Assembly (NCBI RefSeq): GCF_001672295.1
Contig: NZ_JXMS01000002.1
Coordinates: 62,001-126,000, forward strand
Direction: 5' to 3'
DNA length: 64,000 nucleotides
From: Halodesulfovibrio spirochaetisodalis
Lineage (GTDB): Bacteria; Desulfobacterota; Desulfovibrionia; Desulfovibrionales; Desulfovibrionaceae
A program made the translations under genes and the position numbers. Each line of letters starts with the position of its first letter. The first letter of the stretch is position 1. Positions 43,485 through 52,164 of this stretch are shown here, in pieces. The notes beneath the pieces were generated by a model. The model searched no databases, was not told the origin of the DNA, and worked only from the letters and a program-made list of their open reading frames with translations.

Positions 43485-44284
43485 ATACTGCTAAACTTCA
43501 AGCCCTTGAGTCTAAACTCAAGGGCTTTTTTTCTCCTGTTCTGGCCTTTTCCGGTGGAGTGGACAGTCGTTTTCTTGCCCACATCATGCATCGTGCAGAT
43601 ATTGAATTTACTGCAGTGCATATTACAGGCGAGCATGTTCCTCGTGCAGAATCTGCAAAGGCGCTAAATTGGCTGCAGACTCATGATGTGCCGTACAAAG
43701 CGTTACGTCTGTCACCTTTGTCCATGCCTGAGATTGCGGCAAATGACAAAATGCGTTGCTATCATTGTAAGCATCTGTTGTTTTCCACCATTAAGCGTAT
43801 GGTGGAAAGCAATAGTATTGGTGACAGCGAGCCAGTAATTTTAGATGGCACAAACGCATCGGATCTTGGAGAATACAGGCCGGGATTGAAGGCGCTGGAA
43901 GAGCTTGGTGTTATCAGTCCGCTTGCATTGTGCGGAATTACCAAAGACGAAGTGCGTGAGTTTGCTCGAGCTACAGGGATGGAGCATGCTGACCAGCCTG
44001 CTACTCCCTGCCTGCTGACGCGTTTTTCTTATGGTACTGTTCCGGATATTCATCTTTTACAAAAGGTTGAAGAGTGCGAGGCGGCGTTAAAGCGCTATGG
44101 ATTGCAAAACTTTAGAGTGCGGATTCTGGATGATGGCTCGCAGCTATTGCAGGTCGCAGCCGCAGAAAAAGGCATGCTGCATAAGCATCATGACGCTATT
44201 GAAGAAACGCTGAACAATTCAGGTTTTACTTCTGCTCAAATTCACTGTTCTGAACGGGTGAGCGGCTTTCACGACCGAAAATAG
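43478..44284 (+). CDS. larE: LarE-like ATP-dependent sulfurtransferase (PP-loop)
   Basis: This 268-residue PP-loop ATPase starts at the ATG at 43478, overlapping the DUF39 stop by 7 bp. The pyrophosphate-binding loop is FSGGVDSRFLAHI; MRCYHCKHLLF holds the cysteines expected for LarE-like sulfur transferases, and DGTNASDLGEYRPG and DQPATPCLLTRF complete the signature. LarE supplies sulfur for the nickel-pincer cofactor of lactate racemase by sacrificing a cysteine or using a cluster. No larA, larB or larC is here. Overlap with a homocysteine-synthesis gene suggests a different sulfur-delivery role; that is inference. Confidence 0.8.
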   Translation: MVNTAKLQALESKLKGFFSPVLAFSGGVDSRFLAHIMHRADIEFTAVHITGEHVPRAESAKALNWLQTHDVPYKALRLSPLSMPEIAANDKMRCYHCKHLLFSTIKRMVESNSIGDSEPVILDGTNASDLGEYRPGLKALEELGVISPLALCGITKDEVREFARATGMEHADQPATPCLLTRFSYGTVPDIHLLQKVEECEAALKRYGLQNFRVRILDDGSQLLQVAAAEKGMLHKHHDAIEETLNNSGFTSAQIHCSERVSGFHDRK

Positions 44285-44373
44285 AATCATCTGTTGAGTG
44301 ATGCTTTGCTGGACAACAGGTTGCTTCTACTGTATCATCCCGACTTTCGAAAAGACCGCTAAGGAGAATTACA

Positions 44374-44484
44374 ATGGCTCATAAGAAACATGAACGTAAG
44401 AAAGAACTTGATCGTCGCCGTCATCGCCGTAAAAAAGCAATGAAACTTCGCATTAAAGAAGCAGTTGCTGCTAAGAACGCATAA
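44374..44484 (+). CDS. 36-residue basic small protein (DUF6800-like)
   Basis: The small open frame MAHKKHERKKELDRRRHRRK... is strongly basic, with an AAGGAG site 7 nt upstream, and ends in EAVAAKNA. It resembles DUF6800 mini-proteins found in Desulfovibrio relatives. The charge suggests nucleic-acid or ribosome binding, but function is unknown. It is too short for usual gene finders; the good ribosome site and family-like sequence make it credible. Confidence 0.75.
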   Translation: MAHKKHERKKELDRRRHRRKKAMKLRIKEAVAAKNA

Positions 44485-44572
44485 GCTTCTTTACGATAAA
44501 TTATCGGCTGCTTACAAGCTCGGTAATGTTTTCCTGCTGCATTGGCAGGCTGGAAAACGGCATTTTTCTTGG

Positions 44573-44607
44573 CAGCGGTTTCATGTTTATTAACAGTGAA
44601 GCCGCTG
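44573..44607. other. hairpin between DUF6800 and fmdB genes
   Basis: CAGCGGTTTCA and TGAAGCCGCTG form an 11-bp stem with one wobble. The following CAGCTTTTCTAG is only weakly T-rich, so it may be a weak terminator. Confidence 0.45.
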
Positions 44608-44647
44608 TTCAGCTTTTCTAGTTTTTGTATTGTTGATGGAGGGTATC

Positions 44648-44917
44648 GTGCCCATTTACGAATATCGCTGTAATGCGTGCGAACAAATTTTTGAAGAATG
44701 GACTACATCCTGTACTGAGGGTGATGAGTCCATTACTTGTCCTGTCTGCGGTGGAGTAGCTGAACGCATTATCTCCAACACTACCTTTGTATTGAAAGGC
44801 GGTGGCTGGTATGTTTCCGAATATGGAAAAAACAGTGCGGCATCAAACCCCGCTAAAAAGGACATTCCATCCGATTCTTCCGGGTGTTCCAGTTCCTCAT
44901 CCTCTTCTGCATCTTGA
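44648..44917 (+). CDS. FmdB-type zinc-ribbon protein
   Basis: This 89-residue protein starts at GTG 44648 after GGAGG. The FmdB signature is complete: MPIYEYRCNACEQIFEEW, then CPVCGGVAERIIS, forming a four-cysteine zinc ribbon, followed by FVLKGGGWYVSEYG. The tail is low-complexity (SSGCSSSSSSSAS). FmdB proteins are putative regulators with no firm role. It is 85 bp upstream of purB in the same direction and may be co-transcribed. Confidence 0.85.
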   Translation: MPIYEYRCNACEQIFEEWTTSCTEGDESITCPVCGGVAERIISNTTFVLKGGGWYVSEYGKNSAASNPAKKDIPSDSSGCSSSSSSSAS

Positions 44918-45001
44918 TAGATATTTTTCGGCGGCCTGTATTGGCTGCCTTTTTTGTGCATAGCAATCGTTAACCGCAACCTTATGTAAGAGAACGCTAA
45001 A

Positions 45002-46297
45002 ATGATCGATCGTTATACTCGCCCTGAAATGGGTCAGCTCTGGACGCTTGAAAACAAATTCCGCGTCTGGCTCGAAGTTGAAATCGCAGTGTGTGAGGCG
45101 TGGCACCGCCTTGGCGAAATCGATGATGAAAGTATGCAGCAGATTCGTGAGAAGGCCGATTTTGACGTGGACCGTATTCTTGAGATTGAGGAAACCACAC
45201 GTCATGATGTGATTGCTTTCCTCACTGCTGTTGAAGAAAAAGTAGGCCCGGCGGCTCGCTTTATCCACCTTGGCTGTACATCTTCCGATATTGTGGACAC
45301 AGCCAACGGCGTTCTGCTTTCCCGCGCAGGTGATATCATTCTCAAAGACTTTGAAAAAATGCTTGAGACACTGAAAACTATTGCGCACGAAAATAAAGGT
45401 CGCCTGTGCATGGGCCGTACTCATGGAATCCATGCAGAACCGACAAGCTTCGGCCTGAAGATGGCTGGTTTCTACGCAGAGTTTAAGCGTCATTATGAAC
45501 GTTTTAAGGCTGCTGTAGAAGGTGTTCGTGTCGGTAAAATTTCCGGCGCTGTGGGTACAATGGCAATGATTCCTGCTGAAGTGGAGTCTATTACCTGTGA
45601 ACTGCTCGGTCTTGCTGTGGACCCTATCTCCACACAGGTGATCAACCGTGACCGCTATGCTGCTTACTTTACCGCGCTGGCTGTTGCGGCGGGTGGTATT
45701 GAGCGTCTTTGTGTTGAACTGCGTCACCTGCAACGTACAGAGGTGCTTGAAGCTGAAGAAGGCTTCCGCAAGGGACAGAAAGGTTCTTCTGCAATGCCGC
45801 ATAAAAAGAACCCGATTTCTGCGGAAAACCTTACAGGCCTTTCCCGCCTTGTTCGCACAAACTCAGTTTCCGCAATGGAGAATCAGGCGTTGTGGCATGA
45901 GCGTGATATCAGCCACTCTTCTGTGGAGCGTGTAATTATGCCGGATACCACAATCCTCATGAACTACATGCTCAATCGTTTGTCCAACCTTGTTTCCAAC
46001 TTGCGTGTTATTCCTGAAAATATGGATCGCAACCTTGTTGGTTCTATGGGGCTCTTTTTCTCCCAGCGCGTACTGCTTGGCCTTGTTGAAACCGGAATGG
46101 GGCGTCAGGATGCGTATGTAATGGTGCAGAAGTGTGCTATGGAAAGCTGGGATACAAAGCAACTTTTCGAAGATCTGGTACGAAAAGATCCTGAAATCAG
46201 CACGCGTATCGCACCTGAAAAAATGGATGAAATCTTTGATGCAACCTACTACCTGCGTCATGAAGATTTAATTTTTGACCGTGTATTCAATTCTTAA
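45002..46297 (+). CDS. purB: adenylosuccinate lyase
   Basis: This 431-residue enzyme of the fumarase/aspartase superfamily catalyses two steps of purine synthesis: SAICAR to AICAR and adenylosuccinate to AMP. The N-terminus MIDRYTRPEMGQLWTLENKF is a PurB hallmark, as are the TSSDIVDTA segment, GRTHGIHAEPTSFG and the catalytic flexible loop GSSAMPHKKNPISAENLTGL. Length is normal for the short bacterial form. It is followed 31 bp later by pyrE, so purine and pyrimidine genes share a transcript. Confidence 0.97.
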   Translation: MIDRYTRPEMGQLWTLENKFRVWLEVEIAVCEAWHRLGEIDDESMQQIREKADFDVDRILEIEETTRHDVIAFLTAVEEKVGPAARFIHLGCTSSDIVDTANGVLLSRAGDIILKDFEKMLETLKTIAHENKGRLCMGRTHGIHAEPTSFGLKMAGFYAEFKRHYERFKAAVEGVRVGKISGAVGTMAMIPAEVESITCELLGLAVDPISTQVINRDRYAAYFTALAVAAGGIERLCVELRHLQRTEVLEAEEGFRKGQKGSSAMPHKKNPISAENLTGLSRLVRTNSVSAMENQALWHERDISHSSVERVIMPDTTILMNYMLNRLSNLVSNLRVIPENMDRNLVGSMGLFFSQRVLLGLVETGMGRQDAYVMVQKCAMESWDTKQLFEDLVRKDPEISTRIAPEKMDEIFDATYYLRHEDLIFDRVFNS

Positions 46298-46328
46298 CAG
46301 ACTTATATAGTGATTAATGGAGCGGAAA

Positions 46329-46901
46329 ATGGCAGAACTTAAAAAACGTCTTGCAGAACTTCTTTACGAGAAGTCTTACAAAGAAGGTGATTTCACTCTC
46401 GCATCTGGAAAAAAGAGTGATTACTACTTCGACTGCCGTCAGACCGCTCTGCACCCTGAAGGTGCCTGGTTGATCGGCAACCTGTTCTACGAACTCATTT
46501 GCGGCCTTGAGAATGCTGCTGAAGTAAAAGGTGTGGGCGGTATGACACTTGGTGCAGACCCGCTTGTAAGCTCCACTTCTGTTATCTCTTTCGAGAAAGG
46601 TGGACACCTCCCTGCACTTATCGTTCGCAAGCAGCCTAAAGGGCATGGTACCGGACAGGGTGTTGAAGGTCTTGCCAACTTTGAAGAAGGCGACGTGGTT
46701 GTCATGCTTGAAGATGTAGTAACAACAGGTGGTTCTGTTATTACTGCAATTGAACGCATTGAAGCTTCCGGCCTCAAGGTGTCTTGCGTATGCGCTGTGC
46801 TTGATCGTGATGAAGGTGGTCGCGAAGCACTTGCAGAGCGTGGCTACAACCTTGTATCTATCTTTGATCGTAAAGAACTTGTAGCGCTTGCGACTAGCTA
46901 A
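46329..46901 (+). CDS. pyrE: orotate phosphoribosyltransferase
   Basis: This 190-residue enzyme joins orotate and PRPP to give OMP in pyrimidine synthesis. Signatures are FTLASGKKSDYYFDCRQTAL, VGGMTLGADPLV, IVRKQPKGHGTGQ and the PRPP-binding VVMLEDVVTTGGSV. The ATG at 46329 is used because GGAG lies 6 nt upstream; 46317 is in frame. It is the last gene before a good terminator. Confidence 0.96.
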   Translation: MAELKKRLAELLYEKSYKEGDFTLASGKKSDYYFDCRQTALHPEGAWLIGNLFYELICGLENAAEVKGVGGMTLGADPLVSSTSVISFEKGGHLPALIVRKQPKGHGTGQGVEGLANFEEGDVVVMLEDVVTTGGSVITAIERIEASGLKVSCVCAVLDRDEGGREALAERGYNLVSIFDRKELVALATS

Positions 46902-46924
46902 AAGTCTTTATACGGAGTTATAAT

Positions 46925-46957
46925 AAAGTGCTTCCGCATGGGAGCACTTTTTTTTTA
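46925..46957 (+). terminator. terminator of purB-pyrE
   Basis: AAAGTGCTTCC and GGGAGCACTTT pair around GCAT with one wobble, followed by nine T. Confidence 0.88.
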
Positions 46958-47100
46958 CATTTTTTTTGTATGCACAAAGCCGCAATTCCTTGACAATTTT
47001 CCTTCTCTCATGTCCTTTGTCAGTTTGGATTTACATTTCAATAGCTTTTTTAACTGCTCTAGGTTTGTGGAGAGTTTTTCTCTCCGAGATAAGGATGTTC

Positions 47101-48357
47101 ATGCGCCCGTTCCCGTACTTCTTACTGACTTGCATCTTTCTTAGCGTATCTGTTGTTCCTGTCTTTGCCGGTTGGCAAGCTGTGGTGGCTGAGGAAGCCA
47201 CAGAGCTCCCCATGCTTGTTACTGTGGATAAATCCGAGCAATCTGCGTTGTTTTATGGACAAAAAGCCAGCGAGCTTACATCGCAGAAAGTTCCGTGCAG
47301 CTCTGGACAGGTGAAGGGTGATAAGTGGCGTGAAGGTGACAGGAAAACTCCTGAAGGTGTCTACTTTGTAGAGATGAGGCGTACAGCCGGATTAGACTAT
47401 GCTTTGTATGGTAACGAAGCGTATACATTGAATTATCCTAACCCGGTAGACAGGCTGAATGAGAAAAGCGGCCATGGTATTTGGATACACGGAAGAGGTG
47501 CTCCTATTGTTCCTAGAGAAACAAAAGGATGTATTGCTTTAAATAATCCGGATATTGCCGATTTATATACGAAGGTGACAACAAACACTCCTGTCATTCT
47601 GGCAGAACAGGTTGCACCTTATTTGCGCGCAGGCTCAGAGGTGGATGTGCTTAAAGAGAAGACTCAGCAGTGGATTGCTGCTTGGCAGAACCGTTCTCCT
47701 GAGTTTTTACAAATGTTTTCACCGGAAGCTTTTACAAAAAGTATGGATGAATCGTTTGAAGCTTTCGCACAAAGAAAACAGCGTCTTTTCAAAAGATTAC
47801 CATGGATTATTACATGGACTGATGATGTAAACGTTCTGCAGGGCCCTGATTACTGGGTAACATGGTTCGATCAGTACTACAGAGCGCCGAATCTTGTTTC
47901 TCAAGGAATTCGCCGCCTTTACTGGCAAAAAAATAATGCCGGTAAGTTCATTATTGTCGGTATGGAATGGAAAGAAAGGAAAAATGGTATAGAAAAGGCG
48001 TACCTTGACGCTAAGGCTGCAAATGTGCATAACTTTCTTGATGCTTGGGTCACTGACTGGAAAAGCGGGTCAGTTGAGGGGTACATCAGCAGGTATGCGA
48101 AGAATGCGGTGCAGGGGACACGACGGGGGATCAAAGCCATTGCTGATCATAAAATTGATGTATGGCAACGTGCGAAACCTGCGCAGATCATGCTTTCTGA
48201 CATAGAGATGACCTTGTCCGGGCGAGGGCTTGAAGTAAGCATGGATCAATACTATGGAGACAGTACCGGATACACAGACCAGGGTAGAAAAACATTAGTT
48301 TTACTGCCGCAAGGTGACCAATGGGTCATTGTAAGTGAAGAGTGGAGATCCAAATAG
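47101..48357 (+). CDS. L,D-transpeptidase (YkuD) with C-terminal NTF2-like domain
   Basis: This exported protein of 418 residues crosslinks or trims peptidoglycan by L,D-transpeptidation. The start at 47101 gives the signal peptide MRPFPYFLLTCIFLSVSVVP and an AAGG site 8 nt upstream. The YkuD domain (about 40-190) has KWREGDRKTPEGVYFVE, the catalytic His in IWIHGRG and the nucleophilic Cys in ETKGCIALNN. The C-terminal part (about 200-415) holds two repeated segments, each like an NTF2/Cds6-type domain (WIAAWQNRSPEFLQMFSPEAF and FLDAWVTDWKSGSVEGYISRYA), typical of envelope partner-binding modules. A membrane protein gene follows with no gap. Confidence 0.85.
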   Translation: MRPFPYFLLTCIFLSVSVVPVFAGWQAVVAEEATELPMLVTVDKSEQSALFYGQKASELTSQKVPCSSGQVKGDKWREGDRKTPEGVYFVEMRRTAGLDYALYGNEAYTLNYPNPVDRLNEKSGHGIWIHGRGAPIVPRETKGCIALNNPDIADLYTKVTTNTPVILAEQVAPYLRAGSEVDVLKEKTQQWIAAWQNRSPEFLQMFSPEAFTKSMDESFEAFAQRKQRLFKRLPWIITWTDDVNVLQGPDYWVTWFDQYYRAPNLVSQGIRRLYWQKNNAGKFIIVGMEWKERKNGIEKAYLDAKAANVHNFLDAWVTDWKSGSVEGYISRYAKNAVQGTRRGIKAIADHKIDVWQRAKPAQIMLSDIEMTLSGRGLEVSMDQYYGDSTGYTDQGRKTLVLLPQGDQWVIVSEEWRSK

Positions 48358-49053
48358 ATGAGCGAAAAGTATAGTGTCCTCATAATGCGTGATGATACCA
48401 ACGTGCGGCGATACAGGGTGAGCCCTTCAAGCCTGCGTATGCTCTTAATAGTACTTTCCTGTGTTGTTTTAGTCGCTGTGTGCGGAATTTTTACGAGTGC
48501 TTCTTTATGGAAAAAGAATACAGCGCTTATGAACGAACGACATGGTATTCAGAAAGAACTTAGAGATCTGAAAGTGTATGTTGAACGCTTGGAGAACATC
48601 GAACAAATTTTACAGTCCAATGATCCGGAAGAGCTACAGGCGTTATTTTCTTCCATGAGCGTTGCGGCTTCGACAGAACTTCCTCCCCCGATTGACCTTT
48701 CTTCCATGTTACAAAGTATTGATACAGACATGGTGGAAGTATCTAACCTGAAGTTGCAAAAGGCGACAGGCGGTAACCTGAGATTGTCCCTCAAGCTGGA
48801 CAATAAGAATGCTAAAGGCAATATCCGTGGCTCCATTCTCCTTTCTTTTATTACAAAGAATGGAAAAGTGGTTGTGGTTGATGCCAATAAAAAAGATATG
48901 GACTTTAGCATAAACCGCTTTAAACGTATTGTGACAACATTTACTGTGCCTGAATCAATATTGTTGAATGAGGCATATGCATTGCAGTTAAGTATTACAA
49001 ATAAAAAGACAACATTGTTACAGCGTATTTACCCGATGAAAGAGCTGTTGTAA
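48358..49053 (+). CDS. single-pass membrane protein with coiled coil
   Basis: This 231-residue protein starts at the base after the L,D-transpeptidase stop, so it is surely co-transcribed and probably coupled. It has a short cytoplasmic tail, one TM (LLIVLSCVVLVAVCGIFTSA, about 27-47), a coiled coil (ALMNERHGIQKELRDLKVYVERLENIEQIL) and a periplasmic beta-rich domain. The N-terminal part resembles the membrane/coiled-coil leader of M23 peptidase family proteins, but no LytM catalytic domain is present. A role in organising peptidoglycan remodelling with the transpeptidase is inferred. Confidence 0.7.
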   Translation: MSEKYSVLIMRDDTNVRRYRVSPSSLRMLLIVLSCVVLVAVCGIFTSASLWKKNTALMNERHGIQKELRDLKVYVERLENIEQILQSNDPEELQALFSSMSVAASTELPPPIDLSSMLQSIDTDMVEVSNLKLQKATGGNLRLSLKLDNKNAKGNIRGSILLSFITKNGKVVVVDANKKDMDFSINRFKRIVTTFTVPESILLNEAYALQLSITNKKTTLLQRIYPMKELL

Positions 49054-49171
49054 GTTTTGTTGAAGAAAATTTCTTGTCGTTAGTTCTGTATATTTTACTT
49101 AAAAAGGGTAACGGTAATACCTAGCTAGTTGCCGAAATATTGCTGAGAAAAATTACTGAATAGCATGCATT

Positions 49172-49208
49172 AATCCGCTCTTGACATTATGTCATGAGCG
49201 GATTTTTT
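49172..49208 (+). terminator. terminator after the transpeptidase operon
   Basis: AATCCGCTCTTGACAT pairs with ATGTCATGAGCGGATT with one mismatch, then TTTTTTG. It also faces the convergent GNAT gene. Confidence 0.85.
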
Positions 49209-49230
49209 GTAAGGAGACTAAAATAGATTA

Positions 49231-49653
49231 CTAAGGGAAGATCATCACTAACTCAGTAAACCCTGTATGTTCATCCTGCTGTTCAGATAAAAATCTGAAT
49301 CCACATTTTTCGTAGAAAGATATACTCTTGTGGTTGGCTTTATAAACCGTAAGCTGCAGGGTCTTGCGAAGTTCTTTAGCTTTTGCAATGAGCTCTTTGC
49401 CAATTCCCTTACCCTGACAACATGGTGAAACAAAAATAGCTGCAATCGTGTTTTCGTATAGTGAGATGAAGCCGTTAACGTCATCCACATCTTCGTAGAC
49501 ATAGGTTTCAGCAGCTGGAAGATAGATTGCTCGCATGTCTTTGGCTTTTGCTGTCCAAAAATCTTCAGAAATAAAGTTGTGAGCCTGAATAGAGCTTTCA
49601 AGCCAAATTTGGATGACTGGTTCCATATCCTCTTTTTGAAATGGGCGTATCAT
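49231..49653 (-). CDS. GNAT-family N-acetyltransferase
   Basis: This 140-residue enzyme has the GNAT fold: N-terminal IRPFQKEDMEPVIQIWLESS, acetyl-CoA-binding IFVSPCCQGKGIGKELIAKAK (the Q-x-x-G-x-G/A motif) and the C-terminal NHKSISFYEKCGFRF. It resembles YiaC-type lysine or small-molecule acetyltransferases. The ATG at 49653 has GAGAAG upstream; a TTG two codons earlier is less likely. It stands downstream of ntrX in the same direction at 85 bp. Substrate unknown. Confidence 0.85.
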   Translation of the reverse strand: MIRPFQKEDMEPVIQIWLESSIQAHNFISEDFWTAKAKDMRAIYLPAAETYVYEDVDDVNGFISLYENTIAAIFVSPCCQGKGIGKELIAKAKELRKTLQLTVYKANHKSISFYEKCGFRFLSEQQDEHTGFTELVMIFP

Positions 49654-49738
49654 ACTCAATACTTCTCTTTATACTATGCAGAGTAAGCACACGTGTCTCA
49701 GGACTTTTGCGTATGCGAGCGATAATCTTTTTTTGTGA

Positions 49739-51124
49739 TTATTCTGACTGGATGTTGTATGAGCGGAGTTTGCGGTAAAGATAGCTGCGCTCAAGCCCAA
49801 TTGCTTCGGCAAGGCGGGTGATGTTGCCGTCATACTCTTTAAGTTTGGCTTCAAGAAATGCAGCTTCAAAATGGTTACGTGCTTCTTTGAAGTCGACAGC
49901 CCCACCTGAGATAAGCTGGTCACAGTTTGAGGTCGGCTGTGGCATATATTGATGAAATTCTGGAGGAAGCATCTGTGCCGTTACAGTCTTTCCGCCATAC
50001 ATAATGAGCATGCGCTCGACAAAGTTTTTTAACTCTCGGACGTTTCCAGGCCACGCGTACTGTAAAAGAGCGGTGGTTGCTTCTTCATCAAAGGTCAGTG
50101 GTTTAAAGCCATGTTCTGAGACAAGTGTGGAAATGAAATTGTCAATAAGGGTAATAATATCAGAGCCGCGAACTCGCAGAGGCGGAACATAAATTGGAAA
50201 TACTCGTAAGCGGTAGTAAAGGTCTTCTCTGAAGTTCCCTTCTCTGATTTCATCTTCAAGCTTTTTGTTGGTCGCGGCAATAACCCTTACATTGACCCGT
50301 ATAGTTTTGTTTCCGCCTACCCTTTCAAATGATTGCTCCTGAAGAATACGCAGAATTTTTGCCTGCGTTTTCATACTCATGTCACCAATTTCATCCAGAA
50401 AAAGTGTACCGTTGTCCGCCATTTCAAATTTACCGGTTTTTGATTGATCTGCACCGGTAAAGGCTCCGCGTTCGTGACCGAATAATTCTGATTCAATAAG
50501 TTCCTCAGGGATAGCTGCACAGTTTACAGCTACAAGAGGATTATCTGACCTGCGCGAATGGGCGTGGATTGAACGGGCGGCAATTTCCTTACCGGTGCCG
50601 TTTTCTCCGGTGATAAGCACCCAGGCATCAGTAGGGGCTACGCGTTCAATTTGCTCACGGAGTTCGAGAACAGGTTTTGAGTTTCCTGTAACTTCTACAG
50701 TCTGTTCTGATTTGATGCGGGTTTTAAGGGCAAGGTTTTCTTTACGAAGATTTTGAAATTCCAAGGCCTTGTCAGCAGCGATAACAACTTTCTCCAAGGA
50801 CAGAGGCTTTTCAATAAAGTCATGTGCACCATATTTAATGGCGTTTACGGCTGTTTCAATATTCCCGTGTCCTGAGATCATAATAACAGGCAGTGATTTG
50901 TCGTGCTGCTTGATGTTGGTCAGAACTTCCATGCCGTCCATGCCGGGAAGCCATATATCAAGAAAGACGAGGTTCGGTGAATGCTCTTTGATTGCTTCCA
51001 GTCCCAGTTCACCGCTTTCGGCTTCTTCTACCAAGTAGTTTTCGTCTTCCAGAATACCGCGGAGGGAGAAACGGATTCCTTCTTCATCGTCAATAATTAA
51101 TATACGTGCCTTGGGCTGAGGCAT
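49739..51124 (-). CDS. ntrX: NtrX-like sigma-54 response regulator
   Basis: This 461-residue NtrC-family regulator has a receiver (ILIIDDEEGIRFSLRGIL, phospho-Asp in LVFLDIWLPGMDG, Lys in HDFIEKPLSLE), an AAA+ domain with Walker A GENGTGKE (N instead of the usual S), GAFTGA and TLFLDEIGD, and a C-terminal Fis helix-turn-helix (LAEAIGLERSYLYRKLRSYNI). The LERSYLYRKL ending is typical of NtrX. The NtrY-like kinase lies two genes upstream in the same operon. NtrYX systems respond to redox or nitrogen state in other proteobacteria; the role here is not known. Confidence 0.88.
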   Translation of the reverse strand: MPQPKARILIIDDEEGIRFSLRGILEDENYLVEEAESGELGLEAIKEHSPNLVFLDIWLPGMDGMEVLTNIKQHDKSLPVIMISGHGNIETAVNAIKYGAHDFIEKPLSLEKVVIAADKALEFQNLRKENLALKTRIKSEQTVEVTGNSKPVLELREQIERVAPTDAWVLITGENGTGKEIAARSIHAHSRRSDNPLVAVNCAAIPEELIESELFGHERGAFTGADQSKTGKFEMADNGTLFLDEIGDMSMKTQAKILRILQEQSFERVGGNKTIRVNVRVIAATNKKLEDEIREGNFREDLYYRLRVFPIYVPPLRVRGSDIITLIDNFISTLVSEHGFKPLTFDEEATTALLQYAWPGNVRELKNFVERMLIMYGGKTVTAQMLPPEFHQYMPQPTSNCDQLISGGAVDFKEARNHFEAAFLEAKLKEYDGNITRLAEAIGLERSYLYRKLRSYNIQSE

Positions 51125-51167
51125 AGAGGCTCCATGTGGTAATATAACAGGATGTAACGTTGAGAGG

Positions 51168-52106
51168 TTACTGCTGCAGGATGTTTTTCAGCGCGTCATC
51201 AAGCGACGGATACGTAAAACAGAAACCGGATTCAAGCAGTTTTTCTGGAAGCACTCGTTGACCTTGAAGGATAAGCTCTTCAGCCATTTCCCCAAGAGTC
51301 ATGCGAAGTACTGTTGCAGGGACTCGGAGCCATGACGGTTTTCCGAGCGTTGCTCCCAGTGTATTGCAGAAGGTAGTCATTGTTGCCGGATTTGGTGATG
51401 TGAGATTGAACACGCCTTTGCAGGAAGGGGTGTTAATGATGTGAATTATGGCATCAACCTCATCCTGAATGTGTATCCACGACATGACTTGGTTGCCGCT
51501 TCCGAGAGGGCCGCCGACCCCCATGCGGAAAGGGGGAAGAAATTTTTGCAGGACACCGCCATTCCCCAGAACAAGCCCTGTTCGAACGATAGCACGGCGG
51601 CAGCCGTCACCATCCATGCAGGTTGTGGATGCTTCCCAGTCTTTGCAGACTGAGGCGAGAAATCCCTGACCTGCTGGGCTTTCTTCGGTCATGTAGCTGT
51701 CTTCAGGGGATGAGGGGGAGCCACCGTAGTATCCGATTGCAGAGCACTGGATCGCTACTTTAGGCTTGTCTTCAAGCATGCTGACAGCTTTGCACAATGC
51801 AGTGCCGGCGTTAACACGCGAGCTTCGGATTTTTTCTTTGCGCTCTTCAGTCCAGCGGCCTTCACCGATATTCGAACCGATGAGGTTGATGACGGCATCA
51901 GCGGATTTAATGTGCGTTGCCAGCTGCTCGGGATTTTTACCATCCCACAATGCAAAATCAACATTAAACGAGTGGCCCTCAGGGATGAGGTACCTTCCGC
52001 GTTCTGGGTTGCGTGAAGTGACAACCACATGAGCATCATGTTCAAGCAGACGACTTGTAAGAGCTCTGCCAATAAAACCCGAACCACCAAGAAGTACAGC
52101 GCGCAT
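51168..52106 (-). CDS. TIGR01777-family NAD-dependent epimerase (YfcH-like)
   Basis: This 312-residue extended-SDR protein has the NAD-binding motif LLGGSGFIGRALTSRLL, AVINLIGSNIGEGRWTEERKEKIR, which is diagnostic of the TIGR01777/YfcH group, and the active-site SAIGYYGG. A DUF1731-type C-terminal domain follows (LRVPATVLRMTLGEMAEELILQGQRV). Its reaction is unknown; relatives are linked to cell division or lipid metabolism. It is inserted between ntrY and ntrX, with gaps of 58 and 43 bp, so it is co-expressed with them. Confidence 0.88.
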   Translation of the reverse strand: MRAVLLGGSGFIGRALTSRLLEHDAHVVVTSRNPERGRYLIPEGHSFNVDFALWDGKNPEQLATHIKSADAVINLIGSNIGEGRWTEERKEKIRSSRVNAGTALCKAVSMLEDKPKVAIQCSAIGYYGGSPSSPEDSYMTEESPAGQGFLASVCKDWEASTTCMDGDGCRRAIVRTGLVLGNGGVLQKFLPPFRMGVGGPLGSGNQVMSWIHIQDEVDAIIHIINTPSCKGVFNLTSPNPATMTTFCNTLGATLGKPSWLRVPATVLRMTLGEMAEELILQGQRVLPEKLLESGFCFTYPSLDDALKNILQQ

Positions 52107-52164
52107 TGTTTTGGCTCCATCATGTTCAACGGTTGGAACGACTCCTGTATTGAGTGCCTATCCC

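Noticed and set aside
44897-45802. Minus-strand 301-codon frame opposite purB
   Set aside because: It is fully antisense to a certain purB gene and shows no family motif.
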